Notes under the pieces: model-generated
Told to the model about the DNA's origin: nothing
Database searches by the model: none
Seen by the model: only the letters and a program-made list of their open reading frames with translations
Assembly: GCF_023343835.1 (NCBI RefSeq)
Contig: NC_064433.1
Span: 30,659,214 to 30,723,213 of the forward strand
Length of the DNA: 64,000 nucleotides
Direction of reading: 5' to 3'
Source of the DNA: Lagopus muta
Taxonomy: Eukaryota > Chordata > Aves > Galliformes > Phasianidae
Part shown: piece after piece, positions 19,966 through 35,522 of the stretch
Layout of the letters: each line of letters begins with the position of its first letter
Numbering within the stretch: position 1 is the stretch's first letter
Translations under genes and position numbers: made by a program

Positions 19966-22900
19966 TGCCCAAAATAAAACATGCAGACAAATTCTCATCA
20001 CCTCAGAATAAGATGTCTCTATGTCCTTCATGGATCTAATTCACCTGAAAAACAAGTAATGTAGTGCATCCGTTTCACTTGAACATTGTAGAGATAAATA
20101 TCTCCAAGGTTAAGATGCAAAGTAGTGTACAGGTCCTCAAGGAAAACTGGCTGTCATTTATCCACTGCTATTTAATGAATGAGATATAGTAAAGGCAAAT
20201 TAAAAAGATCAAAATATAAAAAGGGTTAAAGAGATCAGAAACATACTCTGTATGAAACATTTTCGTTTTTACTTTTTTTTTTTCTGTTGGAACTTCATAT
20301 CCAGAAAAGCTTTGTCTCTGTCAGTACTACATACTTCTATTGATAGTGTTCCTTACCCCATGGTAGTCAATTTTTGTAATGCTTTATTAGTTTATATAAA
20401 AAACAATAAGTAAAATCACCAGAAGACTTACAACACTGATTCATGTTATTGTTATTGCTCATTATTATCATTTGTCATATGAGACAATGCCTGGCTTTGC
20501 ATTTTTCCCCCTTTAAAAAGAGAAATCTGGCTCAGCTCTGAAGGCTCTAAACTGTTTTTTATACCAGCTGAAAGATGTTTATTACATTGTCATGTTTTCA
20601 CATCCCTCCTGCTACCTTGTGAAGAACATACTTTTGCTCTGACCTAAGTGTGAAAATTCTGCAAGGTTTGCTCTCTCTGATCAAGCCATCGATCCAGTGA
20701 GCTCAGCAGCATCATGTGATGACACTCAGTATCTGACCCAGCAGATTGTCCTCTACCTTTCAGTGCTGCACCTAAGCATGAGAGGCTCTGCATGGGGAAG
20801 GTTTCATTCCAACTTCGAGTCCTAATTCATGAAATTTCCTGAGTTTTGAGCTCTACTCTTTACTAAAAAATTGAATTACAAATAGTTCAATATTGCCTAT
20901 CTTTATAGTTGTTAGCACAGTAGCATTTGATCAAGGGGACAAGTTGTAGGAGACACATGCAATAGCTAAAAATAACAACAATAGAGTAACAGTAATGACA
21001 TCCCTACTTCCATATTGCAGCTGCAGTGAATATGTGCAGAACCTTGGCTGAGAGACTTTCCAGGCACTTAGGAGAGCATTCTGGACTCCTGTGCCTCGCT
21101 GACTCCACAGGTTGATGGCAAGAACGTTGCCAAGTGTCTTCCTGAATACAAATAGAAATCTAAGAAAGTTCACCTTATGAGAACTTATACTCTGTGACTG
21201 TGGTCTATATCTGAAAGCCTAACAAGCTGTGCCTTTTGTACCCAGCATCTGGAGATGTGCATGTTTCCTCTGAGTTCTGCATCTTGGTCTGACAAATTGC
21301 ATTGCCTTCTCCTAACAATCTTGTGCTGTCGGGACTGTCTATGACTGGATAACCAGTGTGATGTAGTTAAAAATACACTTCAGTTTCGTTATGGCATGAA
21401 AACCTTTCAGATAGTCTGCCTGGCTTTGCAGTGATGTCAATATTTATTGCCACTGTCACAGACCCATGAAGATTACACAGACTTGGTGACGATGTTGCAC
21501 TTGTGGTTCATGTGGGGTTATATAAAACACACTCCTCCTGCTTTTGAATATAAGTGAAATTGCATCATAACTGGTGCCAGCAAGTCGGGTTTTTCAGTCA
21601 CTCAAAATACTGTTGGGAAAGGAAGGGAACTTGTGACAGACATATCTGATCACCTGCTTCCTGCTCCACAGACCCTGCTGGGTATGGTCCTCAGAGGGGC
21701 CATTCTAATGCTGTAGTCCCACAGCTCCCTTGAGTCAACATAGGCAAATGCTGATGCTAAAAAAGGCAGTGTCAGCTTCCCACAGACCCAATCACAGTTT
21801 ATACTTTCTTTGTTTCCCCAGGGACTGCAAATAGCCATAAATACATATGAGAGGAAAAAAAGAGCACAGTTTTAGCCCATCGCATAGCCTTGTTCCCCCT
21901 CATTATGTGACTGCACAAACATCTGGAAGAAGGGAGAGAGAAATGCCAGGGGCAGTAAGTAGGCACAGGTGAAGACTGAAAGGTAAGCCAGCACTACTCT
22001 TTCCAATTTAAACTGAATGTGGAAGTCACAAGAGCCCTTGTATTATGTTCTCTCAGGGTGGTTGTGCAAAAGCAGGAGGCAGATGTCCCTGGTTCATTAC
22101 ACCCATGTTAGGGATACAGGATGAAACCAAATTTCAGCTTCCAGAATAATGCTGTCAGAAATACTTAAGCTAGTCTAAACATAGCTGACGTGCCCTTCAC
22201 TTACAAAGTGCTTCACATTACCCACAATGATGTCTAAAATCAAGTACTGATAATTTCAAATGAAACATAACCTTATCAAGTTGCTCTTTTAAATCAAAAT
22301 AATTCTCATCTTAAAAAAAAAAGAAAATCTCTTGCTTTACAAAATGTTTTTATGCTTCAGAAAATGATATTGAGAATAATATTTCTTAACAGTGATCTTA
22401 TAACAGCACTACGTACAACAACTAGTTCAAAAAAATTCTTTGACTGAACTACAATATTTTGGCACTGTGACTAATGGAGTTCACTGCCTTTTCAATTAAT
22501 GAAAGTTTGATTCTTTTAGCAATTTCACTATGATTAGATCACAGCAAGAACCTTTTCCATTCCTCATCCTTCTCACTGTTATCAAAAGGCTTTTATTGTT
22601 GGCTTTTAGCCTGCCTTTAATTCTAAAGTAAAAGTTTATCAAAATTCTTGCTGAGAAAACTCAGAAAAATTGATTTTATCAGTGGCAAAACTTTGCTGAT
22701 ACAGGCAAATCCAAGAACTAATACTACTAACCACTGAATCATCACCACCACCACAACTATCTCATGCTTTTGGCTTTATTTTAAAAACTGTGATTGTGGT
22801 TTTTCGAGGACTAGTAAGAGTTAATATCAAAAATTGGGACAAAAATGTAATTGTTTATGACAAAATATTAGAAAATAGCCTGAAGAATCTTTTCATAGCC

Positions 22901-23200
22901 CAAGTAATCAACCTTCTACATCAAGTTAGGATAATTGTCAATCAAGCTTTCAATTTGAACACAGGTGCTAAAAATCAGAGAGAAGTAAAGCCAGGCACTT
23001 AACTGCAGTTTAAGCACTGAGCTCAGAAAGAGAGTACAGTATTACTGGCAGTAGTTGAGAACCTGTAATAACTCCATGCAGTTGTAAAAGCAATCAGAAA
23101 ATAAGTCTGTTTTGGAAAGTTTTGTTTTACTGAAGCTGAAAACGTGTGTATTCATCTTTCTGGTTAAAATGGTACTTAATGAGAAAAAGAGAGAAAAATG
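19966..23200. other. Intergenic, no feature recognised
   Basis: Unique AT-rich sequence without a convincing exon, RNA gene or transposon on either strand. Confidence 0.55.
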
Positions 23201-23202
23201 AG

Positions 23203-23243
23203 TCTTTCTCTCTCTCTCTCTCTCTCTTTTTTTTTTTTTTTTT
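23203..23243. repeat. (TC)n microsatellite followed by T17
   Basis: A TC dinucleotide run passes directly into a T homopolymer. An A/G-rich stretch, GAGAAAAAGAGAGAAAAATG (23181-23200), immediately precedes it. Confidence 0.95.
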
Positions 23244-25211
23244 AAATTTATTGAAGGAAAAAGGCAGTTCTTGATTTCCAATAGCAATTAACATTTCTTT
23301 TAATCAAATCTTATTAGTAAAAGCCTTTTCCAGGCTTAGTAGACTGAATAAACTTGGCTCAGAAGTCTATGAGCGCACTGCAATGATGCTCACCATTTCA
23401 GCATATATCTATATTTTTTTACTTTACACATGTCTACTGGTTGTAATTTAGAATTACATATATGAGTACTGATAGAACACAGACATGTTTCTATGTTGCT
23501 TTTGTGAACTGTCACCAGTAGTTTATATGTCTTTTTTTTTTCCTCCTAGGTTAATATGTGTCTAGTAGAAGTTTTGTAATCTACTGTGAGTACTTACTGT
23601 TAAGCAGAATTTGAATAAAAATCTGGAAACCAACAGTTATCACAAGAAACTAATTTTTACTTGTATGTGCTGCACTTTCATACACCATTATCATTTCTTA
23701 TATCATTGTGTAATTTTGCTCAAATATTGATTAGTAATTTCGTAAATCTGAAAAACACAATTCCCAGGTGATGACCATGACCCTAGAAAAAGTTTTGAGA
23801 AAACAACCTCATTACGAGACGTACCTTGCAATAGATGTTTGTTTAACTGGAAATCCACCAGAGCAGCTGCCCAGTGCAACGGTACATATTTGCTTCTGAA
23901 TCCTTTCTCAAAGGCACTATTTAAACATGTTGATGAACTGGGCTGGATTTATCCCCACCTCCATTCCAGCAAAACAAGGAGACTCAGAAGATAAAATTTG
24001 TTTTGTTATTGCAAGTAGTGCTCCATGGTAAGTGAGAAATTTGTTTTCTATGATTCTATTGAAATAGGAATGTGAAAAGTTTCCATATTCCTGTACAGAT
24101 GCAATGTCTGTGTGTACTGCTGCTAAGTCACATTTAAATTTGAAAATGAATGTACTTCTATTTCTAGAAGTGTTTGTATATAGAGATCCTACTTGTCCAT
24201 ATTTGGCTTGGTGTTAAAGATCTGGCTACTCTAGCTTCCCCATTTTGGAAAGAAGGAAATAAGAATTACTGTGTAGAGAATATCATTTCAATTCAAGATA
24301 TAGTTTCAGATCTGGTTATGATTTTTAAACTGTGAATAAGTGACATTAATACTGAGAATTTTATGATGTGTACAGCTGTACTAGCCATCACTTAACTACA
24401 CATAGCATCCTTAGCAGTAACTTTTAATAACTGAAAATTTTCAGTCACCCCCGTTCTGGACTTAGTTCAGCACTGTGACCTAGAGGGGAAAGTTTGCAAC
24501 TCCTGAGCCAGTCACACTTTACACTTCCTTTCTGGGCTCTGTTTTAGCTTTTCTTCTGCCAATGTCTGCAAGGGAATCACTTCAGCCTGTCAGCACCTGA
24601 CTTTAATTAGCTGGAGAAGTTTCTCATTCTTGGAGCTACTTTCTGCAGCAATTCTAGAAATTCCACAGAAAGGAGTCAGGATTGAGAAAAAGGCAGACCA
24701 TGAATACATGATGGCGAGGTGGTGTCATTCCTCCTTCCCTCCACCCCTGGCCAAAGATGTAAGTTGTCAGGAGGGGCTGCATCCAATGTCACTTCTACTG
24801 CTGTTGGCAGCGTTTATGCATGTGACCAACTTCACTTTTGCATGGAAGAAGATTAGAGCTAACAAAATGGTACGTTAAGTGCCACAAAAACAAAACTGCT
24901 CAGGGCAGAGATGATGTTTTTGTAATAAAGTAGAAACAGAGTACAAGATGAATCATGTTGTTAAGATGTGTGAGAGTTCTTTGACACCTCTATCAAACCA
25001 AACTGGAAGTGTCCATCAGCTGCTTACTTTTTTATTTGCTTTGTGTCTTCACCTACACTGTCTGTGGAGAGTAAATTGTGAAGTAGAAATATGGACTGAA
25101 TCCTGAAATACTCATTTAAACTAAACTCTTACTACTGGCAAAGGAATGTCTATCTGAGTAACCCATCATACCTTACTGTTTTTACTGCAAAAGTGAAAAA
25201 AAATACTGAAA

Positions 25212-25254
25212 ATAAAAACAAAAACAAAACAAACAAACAAACAAACAAAAAAAC
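25212..25254. repeat. (CAAA)n A-rich microsatellite
   Basis: About five clean ACAA units flanked by AAAAC variants. Confidence 0.9.
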
Positions 25255-28200
25255 ATATTTCTACTTCATCCAGCAATTTTGTTCCACTAATCAGAACATT
25301 GCATATAAATCTGATTTGAAAGAAGAGTAAAACTATGCCTCTTGACAGGACTTGTGTGTGGGGGGGGTCAGAACCAAGGGGCTGTTCCTTTAAATTTCAA
25401 TATTTTCTTTCACATTTTAGCAGAATTTTCTGGTTATTATTTATTTATTTTTAATTAACTTAAACTTTTTCTCCTTTTTTTTTTTAAATGCCTTTAAGAT
25501 TTATTTCTGAAATATTACTTTTAAATTTTCCAGTGTAATTTCTGGATAAATAGAAGAAAAATACCAGAAAATGGGCTATCGTAGGAATCAGTTGTTCTAT
25601 CATTAAGGTCACAAATTGCTAAAAAAAAAAACAACAAACAAACAGGAATACTGTGTATTTTTTGATGCAGTGTTATGAAAATGTCTTTAAAAAAATTAAA
25701 AAAAAGCACAATACTTTGAGGCAAAATAGACATTTTTTGCAGTTTTTATGTTTTTTAGGGAAACTGGTCATGGTAGTTATGAAATCCAAACCATCAAATG
25801 TATCACAGATAGCAATCTTGACTGTTACTGCCTGCAAAACTCACCAATGGCAATGGCGTGATACTTTAAGTGCCAATTTTTAGTTCTGGTGATAGAAAAA
25901 GTGTAATGATAATTTTCTCCCTATTTCACAATGATTTTGTGAAATTCAGTTAGTGCCTGTAGAATGTTTTGATTGGTTAAAGTCTATGAGTACTTCTATG
26001 AATGCTCATCTTTTGATTGCACGTCTGAACTTAATCTGCTTAAACTTTCTTAATATATTTCCTAAGAGCATAAATCTTAATTTTTTTACACCTTCCCTCA
26101 AAATCTGAATTCTAACCTATAATATAGTCTATCAGCTGATATCTTACAAAGGTCTGTGTGTTCCATGATTTGAAAGAGAATATCACAATATTGCCAAGAT
26201 AGTGAATCTTCCCCTTCTCTGAACCATACATACGTGGATAATACTGTTGATGTTTTTATATGACTAATATTATCAGGTTGTGGTTCTGAATTTTTGCTTT
26301 CTGGTACTAGCAGTTTATGGCAACAGGCTACAATCGTGTCAAATTATGTACTAAGAGTGTCTGTTGCATGACTTTCAAGATCTAGATTCTGTGACCCAAT
26401 GGTATGCTATAAGATTTGTGGTAAATATGTACGTATGATGTTGAATTTACAGATTTACCTAATTTTCTGTTGTAAGAATAGAGAAGGTAACAACAAGTCT
26501 TGCAAACCATTGAGGTTCACTTAGAAGAATTTATAACAGAAGAAAAGTTATGAAAATGTTTGGTTAACTTCATAGTGATCCATTGTGCCTCAGAAAAGTG
26601 GTACATAAAGTAACCAATATCACACTGGAATGACTTTCTAAGAAGAGATCTGGATTTCTCTCCATCTTTTGTAGGTTTTAGACATTATAGTGAACATCTT
26701 TGCCATCTCAAGGATATACACAGAATGTTTCTGCTTGATGTTTTCTGTGAGGAGACCAGGGAATTGAGGAGAGGTCAAGGAGCTGCTGACCTCTCTACCA
26801 GGTGATGGAGCTATGCTTATGGAGCACATTTATGCGTCACACATGGTATTCGTTGCTTTTCTCAAGACAGCACAAGGCTACTTTTTTGTAGCCACCTATT
26901 TGAAAAACTCATACATGTCTTATCGTGAATGAGATTGGCTGCAGTGCTATCTCTGCTGGTATTATATGGAGTTTCACCCTTGGGGACTGAAAACCTTTCC
27001 ACTAAAGATCACCAGTCCTCTCCTTCTAGTCTTTTTTTCTATAGTTTTATACACACAAATGAAAGAAAGTGACAAATATGCTGACTTAATATCAGAGGAA
27101 TTTCTTGGACATCAATGAATAAGCCTAAAGGGTCACCACCCAAAAACACCATCAAAATTACTTCAAGGATTATTCCTATGACTCCATTTTATATGAACAG
27201 ACTTTGTTCGTGCTGGGTAACACCCAGCTTCTAAGTCTAGTTAAGGTAATATCTGAAGCACATCTGTTGTGGTTTTATGACTTGACCCTTATGAATCAGA
27301 GCAAGAACTTTGGTTTTCAGAAACTCTCATTTATTTATTAGCTTCAATCCCAATGTACTTATATTTTTGCTATTATAATTTGTAAACCACATTTGCTTTC
27401 TTCCTCAGATCATTGCTGCTGTTTTTTTTTTTCTTTTCCCTTTTGTTCACTTTCCCTGCTTTTTGGGCTGGTGGACTTCTGGGCCTGCTGTCCCTCTGTC
27501 ACAGACACAGATCTAGAGATAAAACTGTGGCATCCCATTTCTCTCTTTCTGACTTTGGAAGTAAATTCTTAAAAAATATTCTTCCCATCTTACCAGCTAA
27601 TGATGCACATTTATGGTCTGTTTGAACTTCTTCATCCAACCTTCCTAACTTATGGGAAGGAGGTGTTTGTTTAGCCTCACTGTTCAGCCAATCCAGTAAT
27701 GAGTATCCACTCTATAGGCTGTCATGAAGTACAGAATAAACTGTTCTACTTAAACTTATACTCTTCATAATGTCAACATACAAACATATATGAAAATTCC
27801 TGTATAATTATCTGATTTTACAGGCAAGTTGGAAAAGTTTTTTTGTCTTTTTTGACTTTTCCACCAATACTTAATCCCTGCAATTCCAAACAAAAATGGA
27901 TGCATACCAAAAATAGTTTTGATTCAAAGATAGTTTTGTTTCAAAAACATTGTTAGATATGAGACAATTTTGATGAAAGTAGACATTTCCTACCAAAGTT
28001 ATTTTAGTTAAACTCACAAAATGGAAACATTTAATTATTTCAACATACAAATTTATACAAATGCATAATGTAGGAGTTATTCTGACACGCATGGAGGAAT
28101 CTCAGAGAGAAAAACCTTCTCAGAAAGTTACTATTTTTCAAAGTAAACTATTAGAAAAACAAATACAGGACAAAAAGTTAAACATATTTTATTACTTCCA

Positions 28201-29390
28201 GCAATACATTTCTTTCTTCTGTGTTATTCTGGAGACAAACTCAAATAAAATTCCTCAGGAAGAATACACTGGAGTCTACAAGTTAAATTTCTGATGCAAT
28301 TCAGTTAAATTGAGCCTTTAAATACGTGAACTAAAGACCTGATTCTTCTTTAAACAAAAGTCTCTTTATACCACTCTGACAGTACAGAAGGGCTGTAAAA
28401 CAAGTAGCGCAATGAATGCCTGACTAAATGCCTACTGGCACAGACTGGCACAGTGAAATGAAAATTAACCTCCCCAATTTTTTATAGTATTTTTATAGGT
28501 GGAAAATGTTACGACTGTCATGGAAATCACTAACAACAAAAGAATAGAAACAAACTCGCTAATTTTTATTTCATTTTTATGACAGAAGATTTCAGAAATT
28601 GATTGAAGCTGTGAAAAAATAAAATACAGGAATGCAAAGGCTTCTGTGGATTTTGCCTAGGAATAGTTTTCTTTCTTTTTGGAGAAGTTGCAACATGAAA
28701 ATAAGTATTTATGATAGAAATGCTGACATAACATTACTAATAGCACCTCTACTAGAGATTGTTACAATGTGTATTTACTCAGGTGCAGCATTAAATAAGA
28801 GATGTGAACTCACCATAGCAACTCCTGCATCACATTGCAGATATGCTGCTTCTAAGATACGGCAAATGTTTCTGAAGAAATGTACCTGAATTTGAGGTAA
28901 ACATCCATCAATTTCAAATTATTTTTCAAAATACTTTGCTATACAGTATAATAAAAAGTGATGTAGCTTGGCGTTACATAAATTACTGATTTATGACTGG
29001 ACTTTGCCTTTTGTTGTCCAATGATTATTGCCTCAAAATGTAATTTTAGGCAGCTGCCCAATCTCTGCGAGCAAAATAGTGGCAAGAGCTCTACTGAGCT
29101 TCTCCAGAATGTCCCTATGAATTCTTAACCAGGAGTCTCGTCCTTTTTAGGCCTCCTTCTGGTGTCTCTCCACAAATACTACTGTTCACCACAAGAGCTT
29201 CAACGGAATTATATGAATTCATCCAAAGTGGGAAATAGGTTTTCTGCTGAACTGTTTTGCAGCTCAATTTTAAATTTACAACTGTTTTTCCTTTATTATC
29301 TATTCAGTTTGAATTTTATTCTCTAATATGTGTTTGTATTGTTTGACCTTACTTAGAATGAATTTCCATCCTATACATGAGCAAAATGTC

Positions 29391-29414
29391 TTGTTTGTTT
29401 GTTTGTTTGCTTGT
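29391..29414. repeat. (TTTG)n microsatellite
   Basis: Five to six TTTG units, the last ones interrupted by C. Confidence 0.9.
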
Positions 29415-31711
29415 TCATTTAAATGTTTAATCCTTTTAGTGAGTCTCTTATAGCTGATAAAAGCTTTTCCTCTGTTGAGTTTAATTTTGGCGCTTTTACT
29501 TTGGAGGCCTTTTTTTTAATGCATCCAGTATTACTTATATCTTAATAAAAGCTTTTAGATTGCTACTGATGTATCACCAACTTCATCTTGACCAAAATTC
29601 TTGCTAGCATGCCTGTTTATATGGATCAAAAAAGCAAGATTTTCATGATGTCTGGTGGGTTAGCATGCCTGCTGCAAGGCAGCTTTTGCAGTCAGTTCTT
29701 CCATGTGCTTTACCCAACAATCCATAACAGCCTGCTTCTGGAAGGAGAAGTAAGTGATCACAACTGGTTTGATCTTTTTTTGATATCAATCAACTGTAAT
29801 TTCTCTTCCCAGATCTCACTTGTACAGGGGATCACACATTTTCTCACATCATCTAAGATTGATTAAGATTGATTAATAATCTTTTTTTTTCTTTTTATTT
29901 CTTCTCTTTTTCTTTCTCCTGCATTTATTTTTGTAGGTTCTTCTGTTACTGCTGGCAAGTTTTCCTGGGAGACACATGAAACATCTTTAATCAGTTGGTT
30001 ATGCGCTCAAGGGCTAAGGGCTTCTTTCCCCTCTGTATCTAGCCCATGGGGACTAAGTGGAGGAGGAGGAGACAGAGGAGATTGCTAGTTCTACTAAGTT
30101 ACTACTCATATAAAGGCTAATCTGATTATCTTTTCTTGCTTCTTTTCCTAAGACTACTTTAGCCTCCTTGCACTAAAAAAACATTTGTCAGTGAACAGCA
30201 TATCTGAAGACATCTACTCTTTTTATGAAGAAAAGATTACACAGGGTGTTGTTCAAAATAGTGGCTCACAATGGATACAAAAATGCTTTGCATTTGTGAT
30301 TGTTGATGGCCAACATGGCCAACACAGTAAGATGAACCATAATGTACCTAGATGCCAATAGTCAATAGAAACACAGAGCATTCTACCTACAGATTTCTTC
30401 TACAGAATATCACAAATCTAATAAAAATTAAGAGTGTTGCATGAATTGTCTGTGGGCTTTACCTCTGAATTTTTATCCAATGTAATCAACAGTAGCACTT
30501 GCTTTCTACACTTCATGGAAGAAAGCACTGTACTTCATGAAAAACATCAACAACACCTGGGCACTTCAATATTGCTTCAGCTCCAACGTCAGTTGAAGGC
30601 CAAATGAGAGATCTCTGCAACCCTTTAACACCTTTCCATTGTGTGGACAATAGAATCCTGGGCTTGACCCAGGTACCCAAGTTCACAATTATATTAAAAT
30701 AATATAATGCTGTAATTTTTCAAAAACCATGAATCTAACAAGCATTATTTTTAATCTTAGGGGAACACTAAGAGTTCATGTGCCATTTTAATTAACATTT
30801 TATTATATTTCAGGCCTTCTAAATTTCAAGAGAATAGGGAAATGGGGAACGTAATTAGTTATATTATACGTAATAACACAATAAGTGACTGAATTTAGTG
30901 TATTTGGGACCAGCAGAGAGATAAAAGATGTTACTGCAAAATATGTAGGTATCTTCAGTATACTGAAATTTCTCTGAAATGTCCAAGTTCAGAAAAGCAA
31001 ATACAATATGATCCAGCAGTTATTGTTCAGATGTACTCTAGATTTATGCCCTCTGTTTAATATTCTGAGCTCTGTGTTAGAAGTATTTTACGTCTCAGAT
31101 ATTAATAGTGAAAAATCTTGAGCTATGTTAAAACAAATTAATTTGTTAAAATATCAGTTATCAGTCTATGAAGATGTCACTGTTTTTGCCAGAAAAAAAA
31201 TAATGTGAAAACCGAGCAACCATTGTAGTGCTCTGAAACAGCTTCAGTGACAGAGACATAATTAAATAAATCTAAAAAAAATATATTAAAACAGATATTA
31301 ATATGCAAAAGTTCTATATTCTTTAATAATTATTTAAATGAATTCTACTAAGCAGTATAACCTATTTTTTTGGCAATATTCTCAAAATATAACTTTTAAA
31401 GAAACCAGGATCTTCCTAAATGTAGAAGTTATGAAAAGAATTGTTTGAAACAGGCTCAGACACATTACTCTTTAGTAATTCCAGTTTCTGGTTTGTGAGA
31501 TGTGAGGTAGGAGTAAGAATAGGAGTATATCCTTGGATAAAGTGCCCTTGCTATTAATGAGAAATATGTGCCAACAGACACAGATTAGGGTTGAAATGGT
31601 GCTGCCCCCAGATTACTGAAATTTATGTCTTTGAATGTACGTTCTTTTTCATGCTCAAAGTGTTGCTTTTTCTATGCTCAGAAATCATAGACTTGTGCGA
31701 ACTATCAGACT

Positions 31712-31736
31712 TTATACATATATATGTATATATATG
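31712..31736. repeat. (TA)n-rich microsatellite
   Basis: Short alternating TA with single C and G interruptions, nearly palindromic. Confidence 0.85.
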
Positions 31737-34700
31737 AATGAGAATGAAAAAGTTTACTATCATGGAACATAGTTTTAATAACTTCCTTATGGCTAAAACT
31801 GATTTTTAGCTTACTGATGAATGTTCATCACTGCCTTATTTTACCAATAGCTTTCGATTATTTTGAATTTCTAGACTTCTAATGATTTAGAAAATAAATA
31901 AGAAATGTTTAGTGAAGTTTATTTTATTGTCAAAATTCTTGCTTTTATATACCTCAGAAACCAAGTTAAAAGTTTAAACTACTGCTGCATTCCATGAAGC
32001 CCTTGCTGCCATACTGGATCTCCCAATCTTTGCCTGTTTGCTAACCAGTGAACTACCCATTGTTTTGACATGCTCCTTCATTTGTCCTGAGAATTCATGA
32101 CATTTCAAAATAGGAAAATTCAGGAAGGTCTTCTCCCATGGTACAGAAATGCAAAAACCTGAAGTAAAATGAAAATATTTTTAGTAACAAAATTGGAGAT
32201 TTAATTAATGGCTCTAAGTGTATATGCATACATGTATATGTATACACACAAAATAAACGAACATATTTCTTCACCAAAGATGTTTACAAATCTTACGTAG
32301 AAATCTCCTCATGAAGCACATCCACCTCAAATGTAGCTTATTTCAATTACAGCACTGTTTCCCTACTGTATTTTCTATTTTCTTTCTCTCATGGAGCATT
32401 ATTTATGTTCACAGTAACTGATGATCCACAGCAACAAAAGGGATGATTCCCATCAATACTGTGTGTTCCACGCCTCAGACCCAAGCAGCCTTGACCATGG
32501 CTTGTAAGCCTATCTCTCCCCTACCTTAGGACCTGGGTGCTTCTGGTTGTAGCTCAACTCTCCATATGACCCAGAAATCTGCCCTCTGAAGACCCCAGAG
32601 GGATGGATGCCTTTCCTCCCAGAAGTACTGCACTAAGATGCATTTAACCTCTGATTATTACTGTTAGTGGGTATAACACTTGCTGCTATTCTGATAGAGA
32701 AACACCACTGAAGGGTGCCTATGCCAGGATTTACAGCGCACTTTCCAGCTAATTTTCTTTGAGATGCTCATGATGCTCAGTTTTGACTGTGCTGTTGGCC
32801 AGCCTAGGGATAATGTAAACCATGTTCCCATGGTCATACAATGTATTGCAGAGCAACCTAGCTGTGCCTTAGCTTCCCATCTTCTCCGACCCTCCTTTCC
32901 AAGTAATAATACCTCTGTAATTCTGGTTCTGTGGAAAGGGTACCGTTTGTTTCCTTTTTCTCTTTGGTGTCTATTGGATTTGGCATTGGCCTGCTGATTG
33001 TCTCTTATGGTGACATCCCCCACAAGTTAGATACTGAAAACTAGGAATTGTTGGTTGTAGTTCTCAGATGGCTGAAATAATAATGCAAACTGAACTGATT
33101 AGAAAATAATCTAGATTATGATTAAAGATTTAGGTTTATACACTCACTGTAGTTGTAGATATGTAAGTAGTCAATGCTAGTATAGCATAGTATCAATGCC
33201 GGCTACAATTTCCCTGTATTGACTTGAGGTCCTTCTGTTTAACAGTCATGGGGGTATATCTGTGCTGTTACTTGTCCTTGTCAACATAAATCACTAAACC
33301 CTCAACAACCCGTATCTAAGTGAGCCAAAGGTTTGCTTATATGGCTATCCAAACAAGTGTGACAGAAGTGTGCCATTTTCTGTAACCAGTGACAGACAGA
33401 GGTGGGACATGACCAGCAACGCGCTCGGCTCCCTTTGAATCCATGACCTGAATAGACAAGGTTCTATTTATAACTGGATTTATTAAAAATGGGATTTGGC
33501 ATGAGCACAGGCTTTCGCTTGGACTTTGATCTCTGATCTGAAGGGGAGGTCTCAGTCTCAACCTCTTCTCCGCATGAAACGGCAGCCACAACAGTGAGCC
33601 ATGCAAATATCACGTCTCACTATTCATATTGGTATAGATATTCATTGGGTACACCATGTCATTGAAAATCAAGTCACATCCCTCTGCCTTATTAACTTTG
33701 CATCACAAGAGTTTATTTCTTCACTTTTCTTCCACCTGCTTTACTTCTGATTGAAAGAATCTGTTCCAAATATCATGAAATGCCATTAAAAATTACTGTT
33801 TTATACTGCTTAAATTTTTATTTTCCTTAACATCTCATTTCTAGTTTTCTTTTTAAAGAAAAGTTGGTGTCATCTTTGTAAAAATTAAGTGTCAGAATTT
33901 ACGTGGCTTAGAGAAATACCACAAAACTTCCACTGTTACCTTCTTAGATTTATGGACAAGACGACAATTTTTTTCTGGTTCCGTGTTTTTGTGGTGCTTT
34001 CATTTAAAATGTTTGAAAAAGAATGATTATTTCCCTTTTGTGGTAAATGTTTCTTTTTGACATCACATAGTAATTCCTTATCAATGGACTTTGAAATTAA
34101 TGAGCCTTAGAAATGGATATAGTATTGTATAGCTTACTGCTGAGTATAAAATTCATACCAGTCAAGAGAATGGAACACACTGAGTCCTGGACAGATATAG
34201 GAAAACAGCTAAACCTGTCCCATTGACTTACTGATACAAATGGTCCATTTTAAACATTGTACTTCAAAGTCATATCTGTCAATTCATATTTCTTCCCCTA
34301 CTTCTTTTTCTTTAAAATTTTACTTTCAGCTATTTGATTTAAAGGAAAAAAGAGATCAAATTCTCTTCATTTATCTTTTTACTGGAAACATTTTGGATAA
34401 GTTCTTTTTGCTCTCATTTTCCCTGCCAGTGCAGTAATTTTTGCATAGAATATCATTATGGATATATTTTACAAAGTAGTAATGGGTAACACAACACAAG
34501 CACATCCATTCTCTTAATTAAATGAGCTATAGCTCTTTGGCTGAAGCAAACAATAATATTATTTATAACTCAAATTACATTATATAAAGTGTGCTCTCAT
34601 CTATAAAGAGATGACATGGTAGGGTTCCGTGTTTGCTTTATTACTATTTTTTTTCTTCCCAATGAGTTTCTTGCAGATCTCTCTTAATTTACAAATAAAA

Positions 34701-35485
34701 CCATGACTTTTGTGATTACCAGCAATGAAAATTCATCCAGAGATCTTAGATCAAGCTGTGTTTTTTCTGGTTTATGCCAAAATAGACTCTGGTTCACCTC
34801 CTCAGTGCTGAGGTGGCTCTTGGAGGGCTTGTAGGAACAAAAAGCAATAACAGTGCTTTTGCCAGTAAAAAGATGAAGAGAACAAATTCTTTCAGAAATA
34901 GGAAGACACCAGTTTTCAAGTCAGCTTTATAAAAAACAGCCGTTGTTTGAAACAAATGCTCATAGCAGGGTTGGGTGGAAAGGTCAATTGCTTGATGTTC
35001 CTCTGCAGCCTTCCCTCATTTCTGCTCCCTTTTGATCATTCAGCTCAGCATGCATTCGCAGTGATTCCTGAAGCTAAGCAGCTTGTGGTTTGGTTGCACA
35101 GCCTTTTTCCCTGGTGGAAGTGCTGGACTCATGTGTTTCTGCCCTCTCCTAATTGCTGGTATGATTATACTTGTGTTGATACAACTGTGTCTGGGGCTGC
35201 TCCATGCATTTGATGGAACTGATTTTTGTGGCAGCTCTTGGGCTCATTGCTTTGGAGCCAAGTCCCCAAGACACACTGGCAATTCTATCTTGCTCACCTT
35301 CCATTGGCTTTTCTTCTTGCTTCAGGATTTGTGGGATATCAGGTGAAATCTAGGGAAAGCAGTTTCCCAATTATTTTTCTCAAATCCCAACTGAAGATGG
35401 AATTGTGCTCAGTTCTTCTCATTTAGCTGTAAAACCCTCCAAAATTGTATGGTTTTTTTTGGTGTTGTTGTTGCTCGTTGTTTCT

Positions 35486-35522
35486 TTTCTCTCTCTCTCT
35501 CTTTTTTTTTTTTTTTTTTTTA
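35486..35522. repeat. (CT)n followed by a T22 tract
   Basis: Same architecture as the repeat at 23.2 kb: a CT run that becomes a T homopolymer on the plus strand. Confidence 0.93.
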
